From Chrysopilus asiliformis (lineage: Eukaryota > Arthropoda > Insecta > Diptera > Rhagionidae), in the NCBI GenBank assembly GCA_964034945.1, contig OZ035963.1, forward strand, positions 38,632,361 to 38,696,360: a stretch of DNA of 64,000 bases, read 5' to 3'. A program made the position numbers and the translations under genes. Under the pieces are notes generated by a model. That model had not been told where the DNA came from. It ran no database searches and worked only from the letters and a program-made list of their open reading frames with translations. Shown piece by piece: positions 20,790 through 30,550 of this stretch; position 1 is the stretch's first letter, and each line of letters starts with the position of its first letter.

Positions 20790-21482
20790 CACCCTTGTTC
20801 TGAGATACGGCGCGCGTTAGGCAGCTAAACGTAACGCATTCGATTCGATTCGCTACGCGATCGGTGTTCTGAAAAATGGCGTTTGCTGTTTGAAAATACG
20901 GCAAACATCGTATGCAAACGCAGTGTCAAAAATCAGCTGGTTGTATTTATTTCTTGGTTATGCAAGTGAAAACGTTTGATTGAAGTTTGAAAATGGATTT
21001 AACACTCCCATTATATTTGTTAATGAGGCAGAACGAGGTAAATTCACTGAGAAACCAAAGAAGGTTATTGAGAGATTCTTCGAACGAAATGAAGTTAAGT
21101 GAAGACTCGTAACTATACTTTCATTTTGTCGATTAATAGGTTGAATTGTGAAGTATTTGTTGAACTTTGAGTTCCACTCCTTTTTGAATAAAACACTTTA
21201 TTAATCATGATTCATAAAATTGAAAAAAATATTTGCCAAACTTGCATTTTGTTAATCACAGCCAACACCAAACGCGAGAAAACTCAAGTGAGCAATTTAA
21301 CCTCAAATATCAGCTCCCGGCGAATCTCAGAACAACGATAATCGAATCGAATCGAATGCGTTGCTCCGCGTTCAACTCAAGTTGGTCACTGCGTATTCAA
21401 GAACAACGAAAATCGGATATCGAGTACTGATCGAGTACATATCGAACAAACTAACGTAACGCCGTATCTCAGAACAAGGGTG
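20790..21482 (+). mobile_element. PIF/Harbinger-like foldback element, about 690 bp
   Basis: Ends CACCCTTGTTCTGAGATACG and its complement at 21463-21482. A second inverted pair (ATTCGATTCGATTCG-type at 20838-20855 and 21340-21362) lies inside. It contains a 39-codon transposase N-terminal remnant (20993-21111). No clear 3-bp TWA duplication was found at these borders. Confidence 0.6.
20993..21111 (+). pseudogene. PIF/Harbinger transposase N-terminal fragment
   Basis: From ATG: MDLTLPLYLLMRQNEV, NSLRNQRRLLRDSSNEMKLS, then TAA. R-R-x-L-R-D-x-S-N-x(3)-L resembles the N-terminus of insect Harbinger nucleases, just before the conserved FRLSK-type motif. Only this leader is kept. Confidence 0.5.
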
Positions 21483-21651
21483 TTTGGTCCCCAAAATTAA
21501 TTCTTCATTTATATTTTTCGTTAAATGCCATTTTTTTTCGAAAATTTCCCAATTTTTTCGTGTTTATGTAACTTTGAATTCGCTAAATTCTTACCTAGAT
21601 ACAAAATAAGTCTGTGTCATTACCGGTATTCTAGTTAAACGCCATTTACAA

Positions 21652-22268
21652 TGATTAAAAATACTCTATTTAGTCAGTTTCAACTAAAATTTATGTATGA
21701 AACTCATTTTTTTTCGTTTAAATTATGGTAGTACATAAAAACTATATTAGATTTGCGAAGTATAAGATTTTAAACCTAATACTATCAGATTTTAAACCAA
21801 GAGTAAACTCTGATTCATATCTGGAGTTTGTGACATCTCAGCTACCACATCTTTTGGATGATGTTATTTTATCAACATGGGTACCCATGGCCGGCCCGTA
21901 ACAATCTGGTTGAATGATAACTACCAATATCACTGGATTGGAAGGAACGGTCCAATACACTGTCCTGCAAGATCACTAGATTTGACAGTCTTAGTTGTTT
22001 ATATATGGGGAACGATTAAGGAACTGGTGTATTTAACAGAAATCTCTAATATGAATCAATTTAAGGAATACATAAAAGAAGCAGCTGAAAAAAATAAGGG
22101 CAGCGTTACAAAATACTAACGTAAATACAGCTATTCAAAAGCGGGCATGAGAGGCAGGGGGAGGGCGCTTCGAAAATCTAATATAGTTTTTATATACTCC
22201 CATAATTTAAACTGAAAAAAATGTGAATACATAAATTTTAATTGAAACTGACTAAATTGAGTATTTAT
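21652..22268 (+). mobile_element. Tc1/mariner-like element with ~100-bp inverted repeats
   Basis: Arms at 21659-21760 and 22170-22268 are inverted copies (shared blocks AATCTAATATAGTTTTTAT, CCATAATTTAAAC, GAAACTGACTAAAT). Between them lies an internal-deletion transposase. The right arm runs into the (ATTT)n tail of the I-type retroelement, so the retroelement inserted at or replaced its right end. Confidence 0.7.
21790..22119 (+). pseudogene. Mariner-like transposase C-terminal catalytic fragment
   Basis: DSYLEFVTSQLPHLLDDVIL, a gap, THGRPVTIWLNDNYQYHWIG, RNGPIHCPARSLDLTVL, IWGTIKELVY. This is the block holding the third catalytic residue in a common insect mariner-like family (WIGRxGPIxWPxRSPDLTPLDFxLWGxxKxxVY). 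The key position after PDLT is changed (here V instead of D), and the HDGA block with the second Asp is deleted. Confidence 0.8.
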
Positions 22269-22397
22269 TTATTTATTTATTGAACACCGTGGTGATTAAG
22301 ACACCAAGGCGTGGGCCCATATGGCGTTAAACGTTATAAAATGTGCTTAATACTAGTTTAATTTTATTTTATTTACATATTTAAAGAATATTTTATA

Positions 22398-23731
22398 TTT
22401 CGGAAAGGCGGTTGGATTCCAAAAGATATGTATAGAGAGGATTGAGGAATGTTTGCGATGGATCTAGAAGTTTTTGAATTCTAGGGATGTTATGAGGGAA
22501 GTAGCGGTAAAGTAGGTTGCACTCTTGTAATAAATGGTTTATAGTTAGTTCGGTGTTACATTGTAAGCAAGTGGGAATCGGATTGTGTGGTGGTAGGAGG
22601 TGACCTTTTGTAAATTTGCAGTGGCCAGTTCTTAGTCATAGTAGTTTTCTTGCCCAAAATTTAGGAAGGTTGGGGTTATATAGCGGCTTGTTAATGGTGG
22701 GCCCGTGCGAAGCTAGAAAGGTGCCGTTGTTTTTCCACGATGTGTCGAGTTTTTCCTTCATAAAATGCTTATTCCATTTAACCAGTAAGTCTGGAAGCGG
22801 AGGAATATCTGCAATTATTGGTTGAGAAAGGGCTCGTTTGGCATAGTGATCAGCTGCTTCATTTCCTGGTATACCAACATGTGCAGGAAGCCAGCATATA
22901 TGTAGTAGTTCATTTGCCTTGAGTAGGAAGCGTATTTGATTAGTGGCTGGATCTGTTTTTTCTCCTATAATGCGATTAATGGCTGATAGACTGTCAGTCC
23001 AAATAATTGACCTTATAGTCGTGTTTTTAATTAGTTCACAAGCCTTAAGGATAGCCCAGAGCTCTATGTAAAAGGAGGCGGAAGTGTATGGGACTAAGCC
23101 TTGGAAGATCAATTTGTGTGAATTCTCCGTTTGCTCCACGACTGCGTAACCGCTAAAATCTTCTGAAGTAGATCCATCTGTGAAAAAGTTTTTGTGCGGT
23201 GGGAGTTGTTTGTCTAGAGAGAGGAAATTAGCTTTGTGCACCTGTGGCAATACGTCAGTTTTCTTGGTATCAGCTAGTTGCTTGGATACGTTGAGATGTT
23301 TGTTGGTCCATGGTGATTCGGAGGGTAAAGAAGTTAAAGGTAGGAGGGACTTGAGGGGTGGGAAATCTGTAAATCTGTAGGATGTGGGCTGAAATAATTG
23401 AAGAGCGTGCTTTTGGTGTGGGGATAGAGTTAGCAATTGATAATATAATTCTATGAAGGGGTCTGGAAGGGATACATAAATCTTGACAATATAGTTTTAT
23501 AGTAGCAAGCTTGAATCGTTCTACAAGAGGTGTGTGTCCAGTTTCAATATGAAGTGCAGGTATGGGTGTAGTGCGGAAGCACTCTTAAGGATTGCTTCAG
23601 GAAATCCTTAAGAGTTTGTTTTGGGCAACTTGGATTCCGTTAAGTTGTTTTTTAGATGCCCTACCGTATAGGGGCAAGCAGTAGTTCGTTATTCCCTCGC
23701 TTAAGGACCGGATGACGTTAATTGTACTTTG
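22398..23731 (-). pseudogene. ORF2 C-terminal part: RNase H and terminal Cys/His motif
   Basis: RNase H signature residues in order: FFTDGSTSED (Asp), FYIELWAILKA (Glu), IIWTDSLSAI (Asp), WLPAHVGIPGNEAADHYAKR (His region, Glu-Ala-Ala-Asp). Downstream: RLRTGHCKF, then CLQCNTELTINHLLQEC, the C-x2-C..H..C end typical of I-type ORF2. Terminates at about 22398. At the upper end it joins the RT-RNase H connector (HPQSTINVIRSLSEGITNYC), with breaks near 23590, where the RTE tail is inserted. Confidence 0.85.
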
Positions 23732-23742
23732 GGGGTGTATGT

Positions 23743-24259
23743 CTTCTTCTTCTTCTCCGGCGCTACAACCATTTGTAGGTCTTGGCCTGTTCAAGGACAG
23801 CATTCCAACGGTCCCTATCGAGAGCTTGCTGTTGCCAGTTTGTAATCCGCAGCGTACGCAGGTCTGATTGTACGCCATCAATCCATCGCGCTTTTGGACG
23901 ACCAACGCCTCGTTGCCCAACTGGATTGTTACGGAATAAGGTTAATGGGGCTCGGCCTTCAGCCATTCTCACCACGTGCCCTGCCCACCTTAACCGTTGG
24001 ACCTTCACGACTGCAACAATGCTCGGTTCACCAAAATCTCTTTCTAACTCAAAGTTGTATCTTCTCCTCCATTGATCACCTTCCCGCATCGCCCCGAATA
24101 TGGTACGCAGCACTTTGCGTTCCAAGATGATAAGTAGCTGTTCATCACTCTTCTTCAATGTCCATGACTCGCCGCCATAAGTCAGGACTGGGCGAATGAG
24201 CGTCTTGTATATTTGGCTTTTTGTTTTCTTAGATAACAACTTTGATCTCAGATGTCTAA
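23743..24259 (-). mobile_element. 5'-truncated RTE-type non-LTR insertion, 517 bp
   Basis: Flanked by GGGGTGTATGT at 23732-23742 and 24260-24270 (11-bp target duplication). The minus strand encodes the RTE/BovB-type RT C-terminus: IYKTLIRPVLTYGGESWTL, LRWAGHVVRMAEGRAPL, GRPKARWIDGVQSDLRTL, NWQQQALDRDRWNAVL, EQAKTY, then a (GAA)n tail (CTTCTTCTTCTTC on the plus strand). The ORF (about 158 aa) is open, so the insertion is fairly recent. It interrupts the I-type ORF2 between RT and RNase H. Confidence 0.9.
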
Positions 24260-24270
24260 GGGGTGTATGT

Positions 24271-25972
24271 ATGTTCCTCGTTTTGCAAGAATTTTAGCCA
24301 TTCCTTCGATTTTACGTAACTTTGATACCAGATTCTGTGTGTGGGGTTTCCAAGATAACCTCCGCGTGAACGTAACTCCCAGAATTTTCAGTTCTTCGGT
24401 TTGGTTGATAGAATGTCCATTCACCGAAATTGTTGAAGATCGGCATTTTCTTTTGTTGCAGATATGTAGACAGTCCGTTTTTTCAATAGGTATATTAGCT
24501 CCATTGTTTTTGCACCAGGTAGATATTTTGTTCATTGTTTCCGCGACATCGTTTTGAATTTTTTCGGGGGTTCCGAGAAAATGGATTAGTATATTGTCAG
24601 CATAAATGTAATGGCATGCAGCATTGGTTTGGGCTATTTCTGAATTTAGTGAGTTGATGAAAATGTTAAATAAGGATGTGGAAAGGATGTGGAGAAATAT
24701 CCGTTGACTTTAATTGAGCAGCTACTCGAGGTCATAAAATCGGCAATCAGTTTAACAAAATTTCTGTCTACAATCCAGGCTCTCAGTTGTTGAGAAATTT
24801 TATGCCATGGAACCCTGTCATAAGCCTTTTCTAGGTCGAGAGAAAGAAGGATGCCGTGTTGTTTTTCGGCAATGCCTATGGCCAATTTATGCTCTAGGCT
24901 CATAAGGAGGGATTGTGTACCTCGTGATGGCCGGAAAGCATGTTGTTGGTTGTTAAGCACTTTTTCTAGAAGGGGGCTGAGACGTTTGGCTATGATTTTT
25001 TCCAGTGTTTTAGATAGGCAAGATAGAAGAGATATCGGTCGGAAGTTAGATGCCGTGGGAATATGTATATATTTTTTTTTTGGAATATGCGTTAGCTCAG
25101 CCATTTTCCAGACCCGTAGAAAATTGGCGAGTTCAAAAATTTTATTGTAAAGGGCTGTAATTCTTATCTTTAGTTCTTCTGGAGATTCTCTAATCATTTT
25201 ATGTGTGATTTTGTCTCTTCCTGGGCTAGATCCACTGAAAGAGTTCAGTGCGGAGAGAAATTCGTCGAGACTTATGGCATTGGATAGGTTTACAGCTGAG
25301 GCTAGGGAAATGAGGGATTGCTCGATATTGTAGTTTGACTTTTCGTTCAAGCAATCTGGATAAAGAAAAGCGTCAGAAGAGACAGAGGTCCAAACGGACG
25401 CCAATTCTTCCGCGATTTCGTTCAGGTCAGTCAGGACGCCATTCAATGATGACATACTGTTTAGTGGGGTGGTGCTGTTTCTTCCCATAATTGCGTTAAG
25501 TTTTCGCCATGCTGATTTTGGGTCACATCTAGTATCAATTGATGTTGTAAAGTTCTGCCAGCTTTGTTTTTTGGCAATTTTAATTGTGCGCTTGGCGATT
25601 GCATTGCAACATTTGTATTCTATAAAGTTTTCGGTAGTGGGGTGACGATAGAACTGTTTCCAGGCCACGTTTTTAGTTTTTATTAATTGAAGGATAGCTC
25701 CAGTCATCCAAGCAGGTTGGAATTGGGATCTTCCTTTGCTTATGGGCATAGAGAATGATACTGCCTGGCGCATAATTTTCGTGATATTTGCAGCCTCGTG
25801 ATTCACATCAGATGACTGTGGCTTGTTGTTCATTGCTGTTAAGATGGATGCTTTAAATTTTTCCCAGTTAGCTTTGGCTTGGACAAAGCGGGGAATGTGT
25901 TTCGGTGGGATTTCGTTGACATTTTTCCTTATTATTATAGGAACATGATCACTTCCTTCTGGGGTTGCATGG
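24271..25972 (-). pseudogene. ORF2 reverse transcriptase domain, I-type element copy 1
   Basis: From the endonuclease end (TPEGSDHVPIIIRKN near 25960) through WMTGAILQLIKTKNVAWK, FSGSSPGRDKITHKMIRESP, FRPISLLSCLSKTLEKIIAK, QHAFRPSRGTQSLLMSLEH, LLSLDLEKAYDRVPWH (first catalytic Asp), to KILGVTFTRRLSWKPH near 24380. Between about 24640 and 24720 the frame is disturbed: the GLPQGSP block is gone, and the YADD area is encoded only out of frame (HYIYADNILIHF-like). So RT is probably dead despite the long 395-codon open part (24646-25833). Confidence 0.85.
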
Positions 25973-26158
25973 TATAATTATCTATAAGGTAATATATTGC
26001 GCATATAGCTTGGTTTCTCTTTCACTCATTGTGACGTCATCTGCATGGTGAAATTTTGTTTTGACATTAGAAAGTGCGCGAGTGGAAATTGTGAAACAAA
26101 TCCTAGTTTAGTGGTTTATTTGATTTAAATATAATAATTATAGCGAAATAATAAAAAA

Positions 26159-26518
26159 ATGGTTATCTGTGCTCTTTTTAATTGCACTAGCAATAATGAT
26201 AAGAGACTGAAAAGAAATATTAGTGATTCAACTCGGGAAGTAGTGCAATTCTTTAGATTCCCGAAAGATGAAAACGTACCCAAAATATGGGTTCAGAAAA
26301 AGGGCAGAAGTGATAAATTTAATATGAAAACATCATATATTTTTTCAAAACATTTTTTAGTTGAACATTACGTTCGGAATTTGAAACACGAGCTTTTAAA
26401 TTATTCTCCCAAAAATTCAAAAAAGTTGAAAACAGATGCAGTTCCGACCGAAAATTTGCCAACCTCAAAACAAATCAAAGAAGATTTTAGAAAACGAGTC
26501 GACAGACACCAAAAATGA
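26159..26518 (+). pseudogene. THAP domain protein (P-type transposase N-terminus)
   Basis: 119 codons from ATG. THAP features: C-x4-C at residues 4-9 (CALFNC), FFRFPKDENVPKIWVQK with the conserved Pro and Trp, and IFSKHFLVEHY where C-x2-H (ICSKHF) is expected. So the third zinc ligand Cys is replaced by Phe, which should destroy DNA binding. DAVPTENLP matches the AVPT box that closes THAP domains. The frame stops at TGA 26516-26518, and a probable intron follows (donor GTAAGT near 26548, acceptor near 26621). Confidence 0.8.
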
Positions 26519-26621
26519 AATCTTAAGCGGGATGCAGTAAATATTTGGTAAGTCGCCTTTTTCCAGACATAAATCTTCATTTTAATCAAATATAATATAA
26601 CTAAACGTGCAAACATTCTAG

Positions 26622-27110
26622 GCAAACTGTGGTGAATACTTCAGCTGATAAAAACTTTGACGTTGCCCCTGAAGCAGATTGTAGAAAAATGCCCAGTTCA
26701 AGCTGTGTGAGGATTTCTCTCAATGACAAAGCAACAAGTACAGATGACCTAAAAAGCGAATGGTATAAGCATAGATAATTATTTTAGATTTATTTTCCTA
26801 ATTTTTAGCAGCAATACTGAAATAAATGTACTCAGGAAAAAAAATAAAAAGTTAATGCTTGGGTGTCACCTGTAAAAACAGGAAAATGACTGCATCAATA
26901 AAATTTTTACAACCGGACAACGAAAGGAATTACAGAGGCAAAAAAGGATAAAATAGGATGTTCAAGATATAGCTCAAGGCATTGCTATTTTCGCTAGTGG
27001 GCCAAAAGCTTACCGGCTTTTGCTAAAAAAGAAATATCCTCTGCCTGCTGTTTCTACATTGAAAACTTGGGCTGCAAAAATTGACATAAATCCTGGATAT
27101 TTAAACGTAG
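26622..27110 (+). pseudogene. P-type transposase fragment after THAP
   Basis: After a stretch with a second small GT..AG interval (about 26761-26808), the frame reads VQDIAQGIAIFASGPKAYRL, LLKKKYPLPAVSTLKTWAAK, IDINPGYL. 'GpKaYrlLlkk.yPLPs.sTL..Wa.kidi.pG' is the conserved block after the coiled coil in P-element/THAP9 transposases. The RNase H-like catalytic part is missing. The following 27139-27324 frame (FMEHLKYLDGIFESHNGEKL) is probably C-terminal transposase but is not diagnostic. Confidence 0.7.
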
Positions 27111-27288
27111 CTCTTCTTCTTGGACTCGGACGGATCAGTTGTCAGAAGGGGGTCTGCGGAAACCGAATGCTATATTCATGGAACATTTGAAATATCTGGA
27201 CGGGATTTTCGAAAGTCATAACGGTGAAAAATTAAAGTGTAGGTCCATGTATACCCAAAACTTAATTTCCATGGCTGAAAATGTAAAT

Positions 27289-27562
27289 TTGGAATATCGT
27301 CGGCTAAAAGTGAAATTGTGCTAAGTCCATTTGGTATAATTTTCCAGAAGAGCATTGAAAACCTTGTTAAATCGTTTTAATTCTCTTTCAATAACACTGA
27401 GTTTTCTTTAAATGAGAAAAATTGGGCTCAGTTTTCTTTAAATGAGACTCTGTTTTCTTTAAATGAAAATTAAAATGATTTAACAATGTTTCTTATTGCT
27501 CTTCTGTCAAATTTGGTATAATGGACTTAGCACAATTTCACTTTTAGCCGACGATATGATAT
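27289..27562. repeat. Inverted duplication with tandem core in the P-like element
   Basis: About 27295-27375 (ATATCGTCGGCTAAAAGTG..AAGTCCATTTGGTATAA) is repeated inverted at 27468-27558. The loop holds three direct copies of TTTTCTTTAAATGAGA-like units (27400-27470). The left arm includes the last codons of the transposase-like frame, so the duplication is younger than the coding sequence. Confidence 0.8.
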
Positions 27563-27960
27563 TAAAAAACTATTTTTTCGGTGCAAAATGTTTTTTAAAA
27601 TAAGAATTTTAAATGCGGAACTACGCGAAAATCTAAATACCAAACAAAACAGGAAAATGCATAAAACACTAAACTAAAGTTTTAATAAATACGAATTCAA
27701 AACTTAAAACATTTTTTATTTATATTTTTAATATTTGGTATTTGGACTTATCGGTCCAAGTGTATTTATATTTTATATTTTTGTATTTCAATATTTAGAA
27801 TATATTGGTTGTAGAAAATAGCAAAAAATCGAAGAGTTGTGTGGTTAATTCTCTGAAATCCATATAAATGCCATACAAAATAAATTCCACCATACAGATG
27901 ACGTACATTCGCAGAACGACACGAAAAGGGAACGCGGAAGATATTACCTTATAGATTATA

Positions 27961-28290
27961 GGGTGCAGGTCCGTTAATTCTTATTGCCGCAGCGAGCATT
28001 GGAGTATTCAGTTGTACCGGTGAAAATGGTATCTCGGGGGAAACGAGGAACCCAATTCCACCTTTTCGCTCGATTCGTCCACAAAAGGGAGTATGTTTTG
28101 AATTTGACGGTACTATTTTCGTGTCAGACTAGTTTGGTTTCTTGTAATGCGATGATTTTAGGTTGGTATATGGCAACTAGATTTTCTAGTCCAAGGTGAT
28201 TATTCCAAAAACCATTTATGTTGCATTGGAGAATGAAACAATTTGAAAGATTAATATTGGTCATCATAAGGCTGTAAAAAAGAGAGAAAA
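27961..28290 (-). pseudogene. ORF2 start: AP endonuclease N-terminal half, I-type copy 1
   Basis: Minus strand: FILQCNINGFWNNHLGLENL, VAIYQPKIIALQETKL (catalytic Asn and Glu blocks), then with a small frame change GGIGFLVSPEIPFSPV and MLAAAIRINGPAP up to the P-like insertion. The GDFNAH, SDH blocks are lost except for the SDH remnant beyond the insertion at about 25960. Confidence 0.8.
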
Positions 28291-28378
28291 AAAGTTGAGG
28301 GTGTGAGCCGCTTGCCATCACAGCGGTGCCGCTCCATCCCTGCAAAGGAAGCAGGTCTCATATCTTCTGGGTTAAGCA

Positions 28379-28858
28379 GGGTTTATACACAGCAAGTAAC
28401 TTGCGGCAAGTAAAGAGAGGCAAGTAGTTTGCTTAGTTTACACGTTTCAAGTAAATCATTTCAAGTAGAATGACAGCCGAAGGAAAACATAACCTAAAAT
28501 TTTCTGAGAAAAAATATCACGACTCTTTTTTGTGGAAAAATTTGCGAATTTCGACCTGAAACTGTTTGTTGCCGACGAGTTTTTTATATCCGTGTCGTTT
28601 TTTCCTTAAAATGTTACGACGTTTTCTGGCAAAGCAGCAAATATAAAATGAACCGAAACACACACACATAAAACCACCTCTTGTGTACACGGTTCCATGT
28701 TCTTGTATTGGTTTTTACTTGCCACAAAAATAGAATGGCTTTCTATTATTTTCGAGAGAGCGGCAAGTATTCTCACACATATGCGAGCGTCGCACACTAG
28801 GTAAAATCGCGTGTATTTACGTCTACTTGCCGCAAGTTACTTGTCTCGTCTAAACCGA
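28379..28858. mobile_element. MITE with 33-bp inverted ends (GGTTTAxAC..)
   Basis: GGTTTATACACAGCAAGTAA on the left and the complement of GGTTTAGACGAGACAAGTAA on the right, both followed by CTTGCGGCAAGTA. The similarity may extend 8 bp further out (TTAAGC/TAAAGC), so the exact borders and the duplication are unresolved. It sits between ORF1 and ORF2 of the I-type element. The minus ORF 28606-28797 is not recognised. Confidence 0.75.
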
Positions 28859-28955
28859 GCTTTACCAAAAGGAGATGAAGACCGGCTTGCCCTCAGAAAT
28901 GGAGCCGCACGACTATCATAATAAGCGGCTCACGTAGATTCAGTATTTAGTAGAT

Positions 28956-30202
28956 TTATTGGTCATCGGTAAGATCCATTATCTCTGAAAGATTGGGAGA
29001 TGTGCTCCCGATGTGTTCAGGTGACAAATTTTTATGGGTTTGATTAGATAGTGGTTGGATATCGTTTTGGGGGCTTTGTTCGTGTGGAGTGAGTTGGGGT
29101 GGGTGAGAAGTGCCGCGTGGAGGCGTTATTGTATTTTGTGATGTAGAGGGGGTATTTTGAACAAGAGGGGTGTTTTTGTTGGTGGCTTGTTGTGAGATTT
29201 GGGAAGGGTTAGTCGCATTTCTGCGATTTATCTGGGCGTTTTCTGTTTGACTGTTTCCTGTTTGATTAGTAATGTCTGAAAATGAGATGTTGGATTGAAC
29301 ACGGTTAGAAATGTTGTTTAATAGGATGTATTTTTTCTTTGCTTCGAAGAGAGAACATTTTTCAATTGTCATTATTTTAATTATTTCTTTCTTTTCCAAG
29401 TAAGATGGGCAATTTCTGTCTGAGGATGAGTTGGTGTTTACATTACAATTAATGCAGAAGGTGCCTTTGCATGGCCCATCATGCATATCATTAGCACATT
29501 GCTTTGAGGTTGCTGAGGACGTGCAATGGTTTTGAGTGTGACCTAAACGGTTACATTTTTTGCATTTCATGGGATTCGGAAAATAAGGTCGTACGGTAAA
29601 TTTCTCCATCAAAATGTCGATGGACGTGGGGAGGTCGAATCTCTCGAAGCTGAGAATGACAACTCCTGTAAACTCAGAGTGATTTTCTTTAGTCCTCAGG
29701 ATTTTTTTGGCGTCGGTACACCCATAATGAGCAAGACCTTCGCGTATGTCTTTTTCAGAAGAAAAGCCAAGCCGATTGCAGTAAATGGTACCTTTGACGG
29801 TGTTGAGAGTTGGGTGATATGACGTTTTGATGGTCGTATCACCGAATTTAATGTTTTCGTTGATAAATTTTTCAGCTGCAGACTTGGATTTCGTGACTAG
29901 GAGTAAACGACCATCTCTTAAGATATTAATTTTGATGATTTGTGTTGAAATTGATTTGATGGCTGCTTAGATAAGGAAAGGGCATATCTTGGAAATAGGC
30001 GTGTCTACATTTTGGGATTCTAATATTATGAATTTCGGGGTTTCGGTTGGTCTTTGTTGAAATCCTGGGAATAAATCCAGCCCGAAGGTGGTGGTTAGCT
30101 CCTCTGGCATCCCAGCTCTCCTTTTTTTCTTTTTACCACTAACACTAGCACTTTCATTAGTTGCTAAAGTTTGATAATAGTTGAAACCAGGCGACGGCGC
30201 CA
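28956..30202 (-). pseudogene. ORF1 (Gag-like, CCHC zinc knuckles) of I-type copy 1
   Basis: From ATG at about 30202 (MAPSPGFNYYQTL): basic KKKKRRAG, then a single in-frame TAA at about 29967-29969, after which the frame is open to 28956. Features: an RRM/esterase-like middle unrecognised, then FPNPMKCKKCNRLGHTQNHC (CCHC), a second Cys cluster CKGTFCINCN, and a Ser/Asn/Gln/Pro-rich tail ending DLTDDQ. It binds element RNA in the family. One point mutation is the only visible lesion, so this ORF is close to intact. Confidence 0.8.
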
Positions 30203-30550
30203 TGGCTCGAAAGCGAGCAAACGGCTTAAACGGGAAGGTTAAACGGATTTCTTGCTGACAATACACAAAAGGTTTTTGTTGAAACTAGATCTAAGAAACG
30301 GTTTTAGTTCGGCGTTGTTAAACGAAACAAAAGAACAAACGCTCCACTCCGGTACAAAGAGGCAGTAAATGCGACCAAACTCGAGAAGTATTCGAAAATA
30401 CATTAAACGAAAAATAAAATAAAAGATTAACTTTGGGGACCAATATCTTCGGACTGGCGAGTCTGTCTATAAGATGGCAAAGAATAAAATAAGGGTCATA
30501 CAATAACCTTTCAAAAAATTATAACTTGAAGAAAATCGGTTTATTAGTTT
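30203..30550 (-). other. 5' UTR/promoter area of I-type copy 1
   Basis: Follows ORF1 upstream. No coding. Real I-type promoters are internal; the exact 5' end could not be fixed because no matching target duplication to the 22262 end was found. The Harbinger element starts at 30553. Confidence 0.4.

Larger units (their letters stand above)
25973..27960 (+). mobile_element. P-like element with THAP-domain transposase remnant
   Basis: Ends contain TCTATAAGGTAATAT on the left (25981) and its complement on the right (ending about 27955); the ATAAGGT core recalls P-element termini. It carries a THAP domain and a P-type transposase fragment (26159-27110) and a large inverted repeat (27289-27560). 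It lies inside the AP endonuclease of the I-type element. About 100 codons of endonuclease are missing at the site (INGPAP on one side, TPEGSDH on the other), and no 8-bp duplication is evident, so the insertion was followed by a deletion or came with it. Confidence 0.7.
22262..30400 (-). mobile_element. I-type non-LTR retrotransposon, copy 1 (nearly full length, interrupted)
   Basis: Runs on the minus strand from about 30400 (5' UTR) to a 3' end with AACGCCATATGGG and an (ATTT)n tail at 22262-22280. Order on the minus strand: ORF1 with CCHC fingers, then AP endonuclease, RT, RNase H, C-terminal Cys/His motif. RNase H in ORF2 and the QCNINGFWNN endonuclease start suggest the I clade. Interrupted by an RTE tail (23743-24259), a P-like element (25976-27958, with loss of the central endonuclease) and a MITE (about 28379-28858). 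A second, related element begins at 60020. The right boundary is approximate. Confidence 0.85.

Noticed and set aside
23782..24130. Plus-strand open frames opposite the RTE tail
   Set aside because: Shadows of the conserved minus-strand RT C-terminus; no independent family features.
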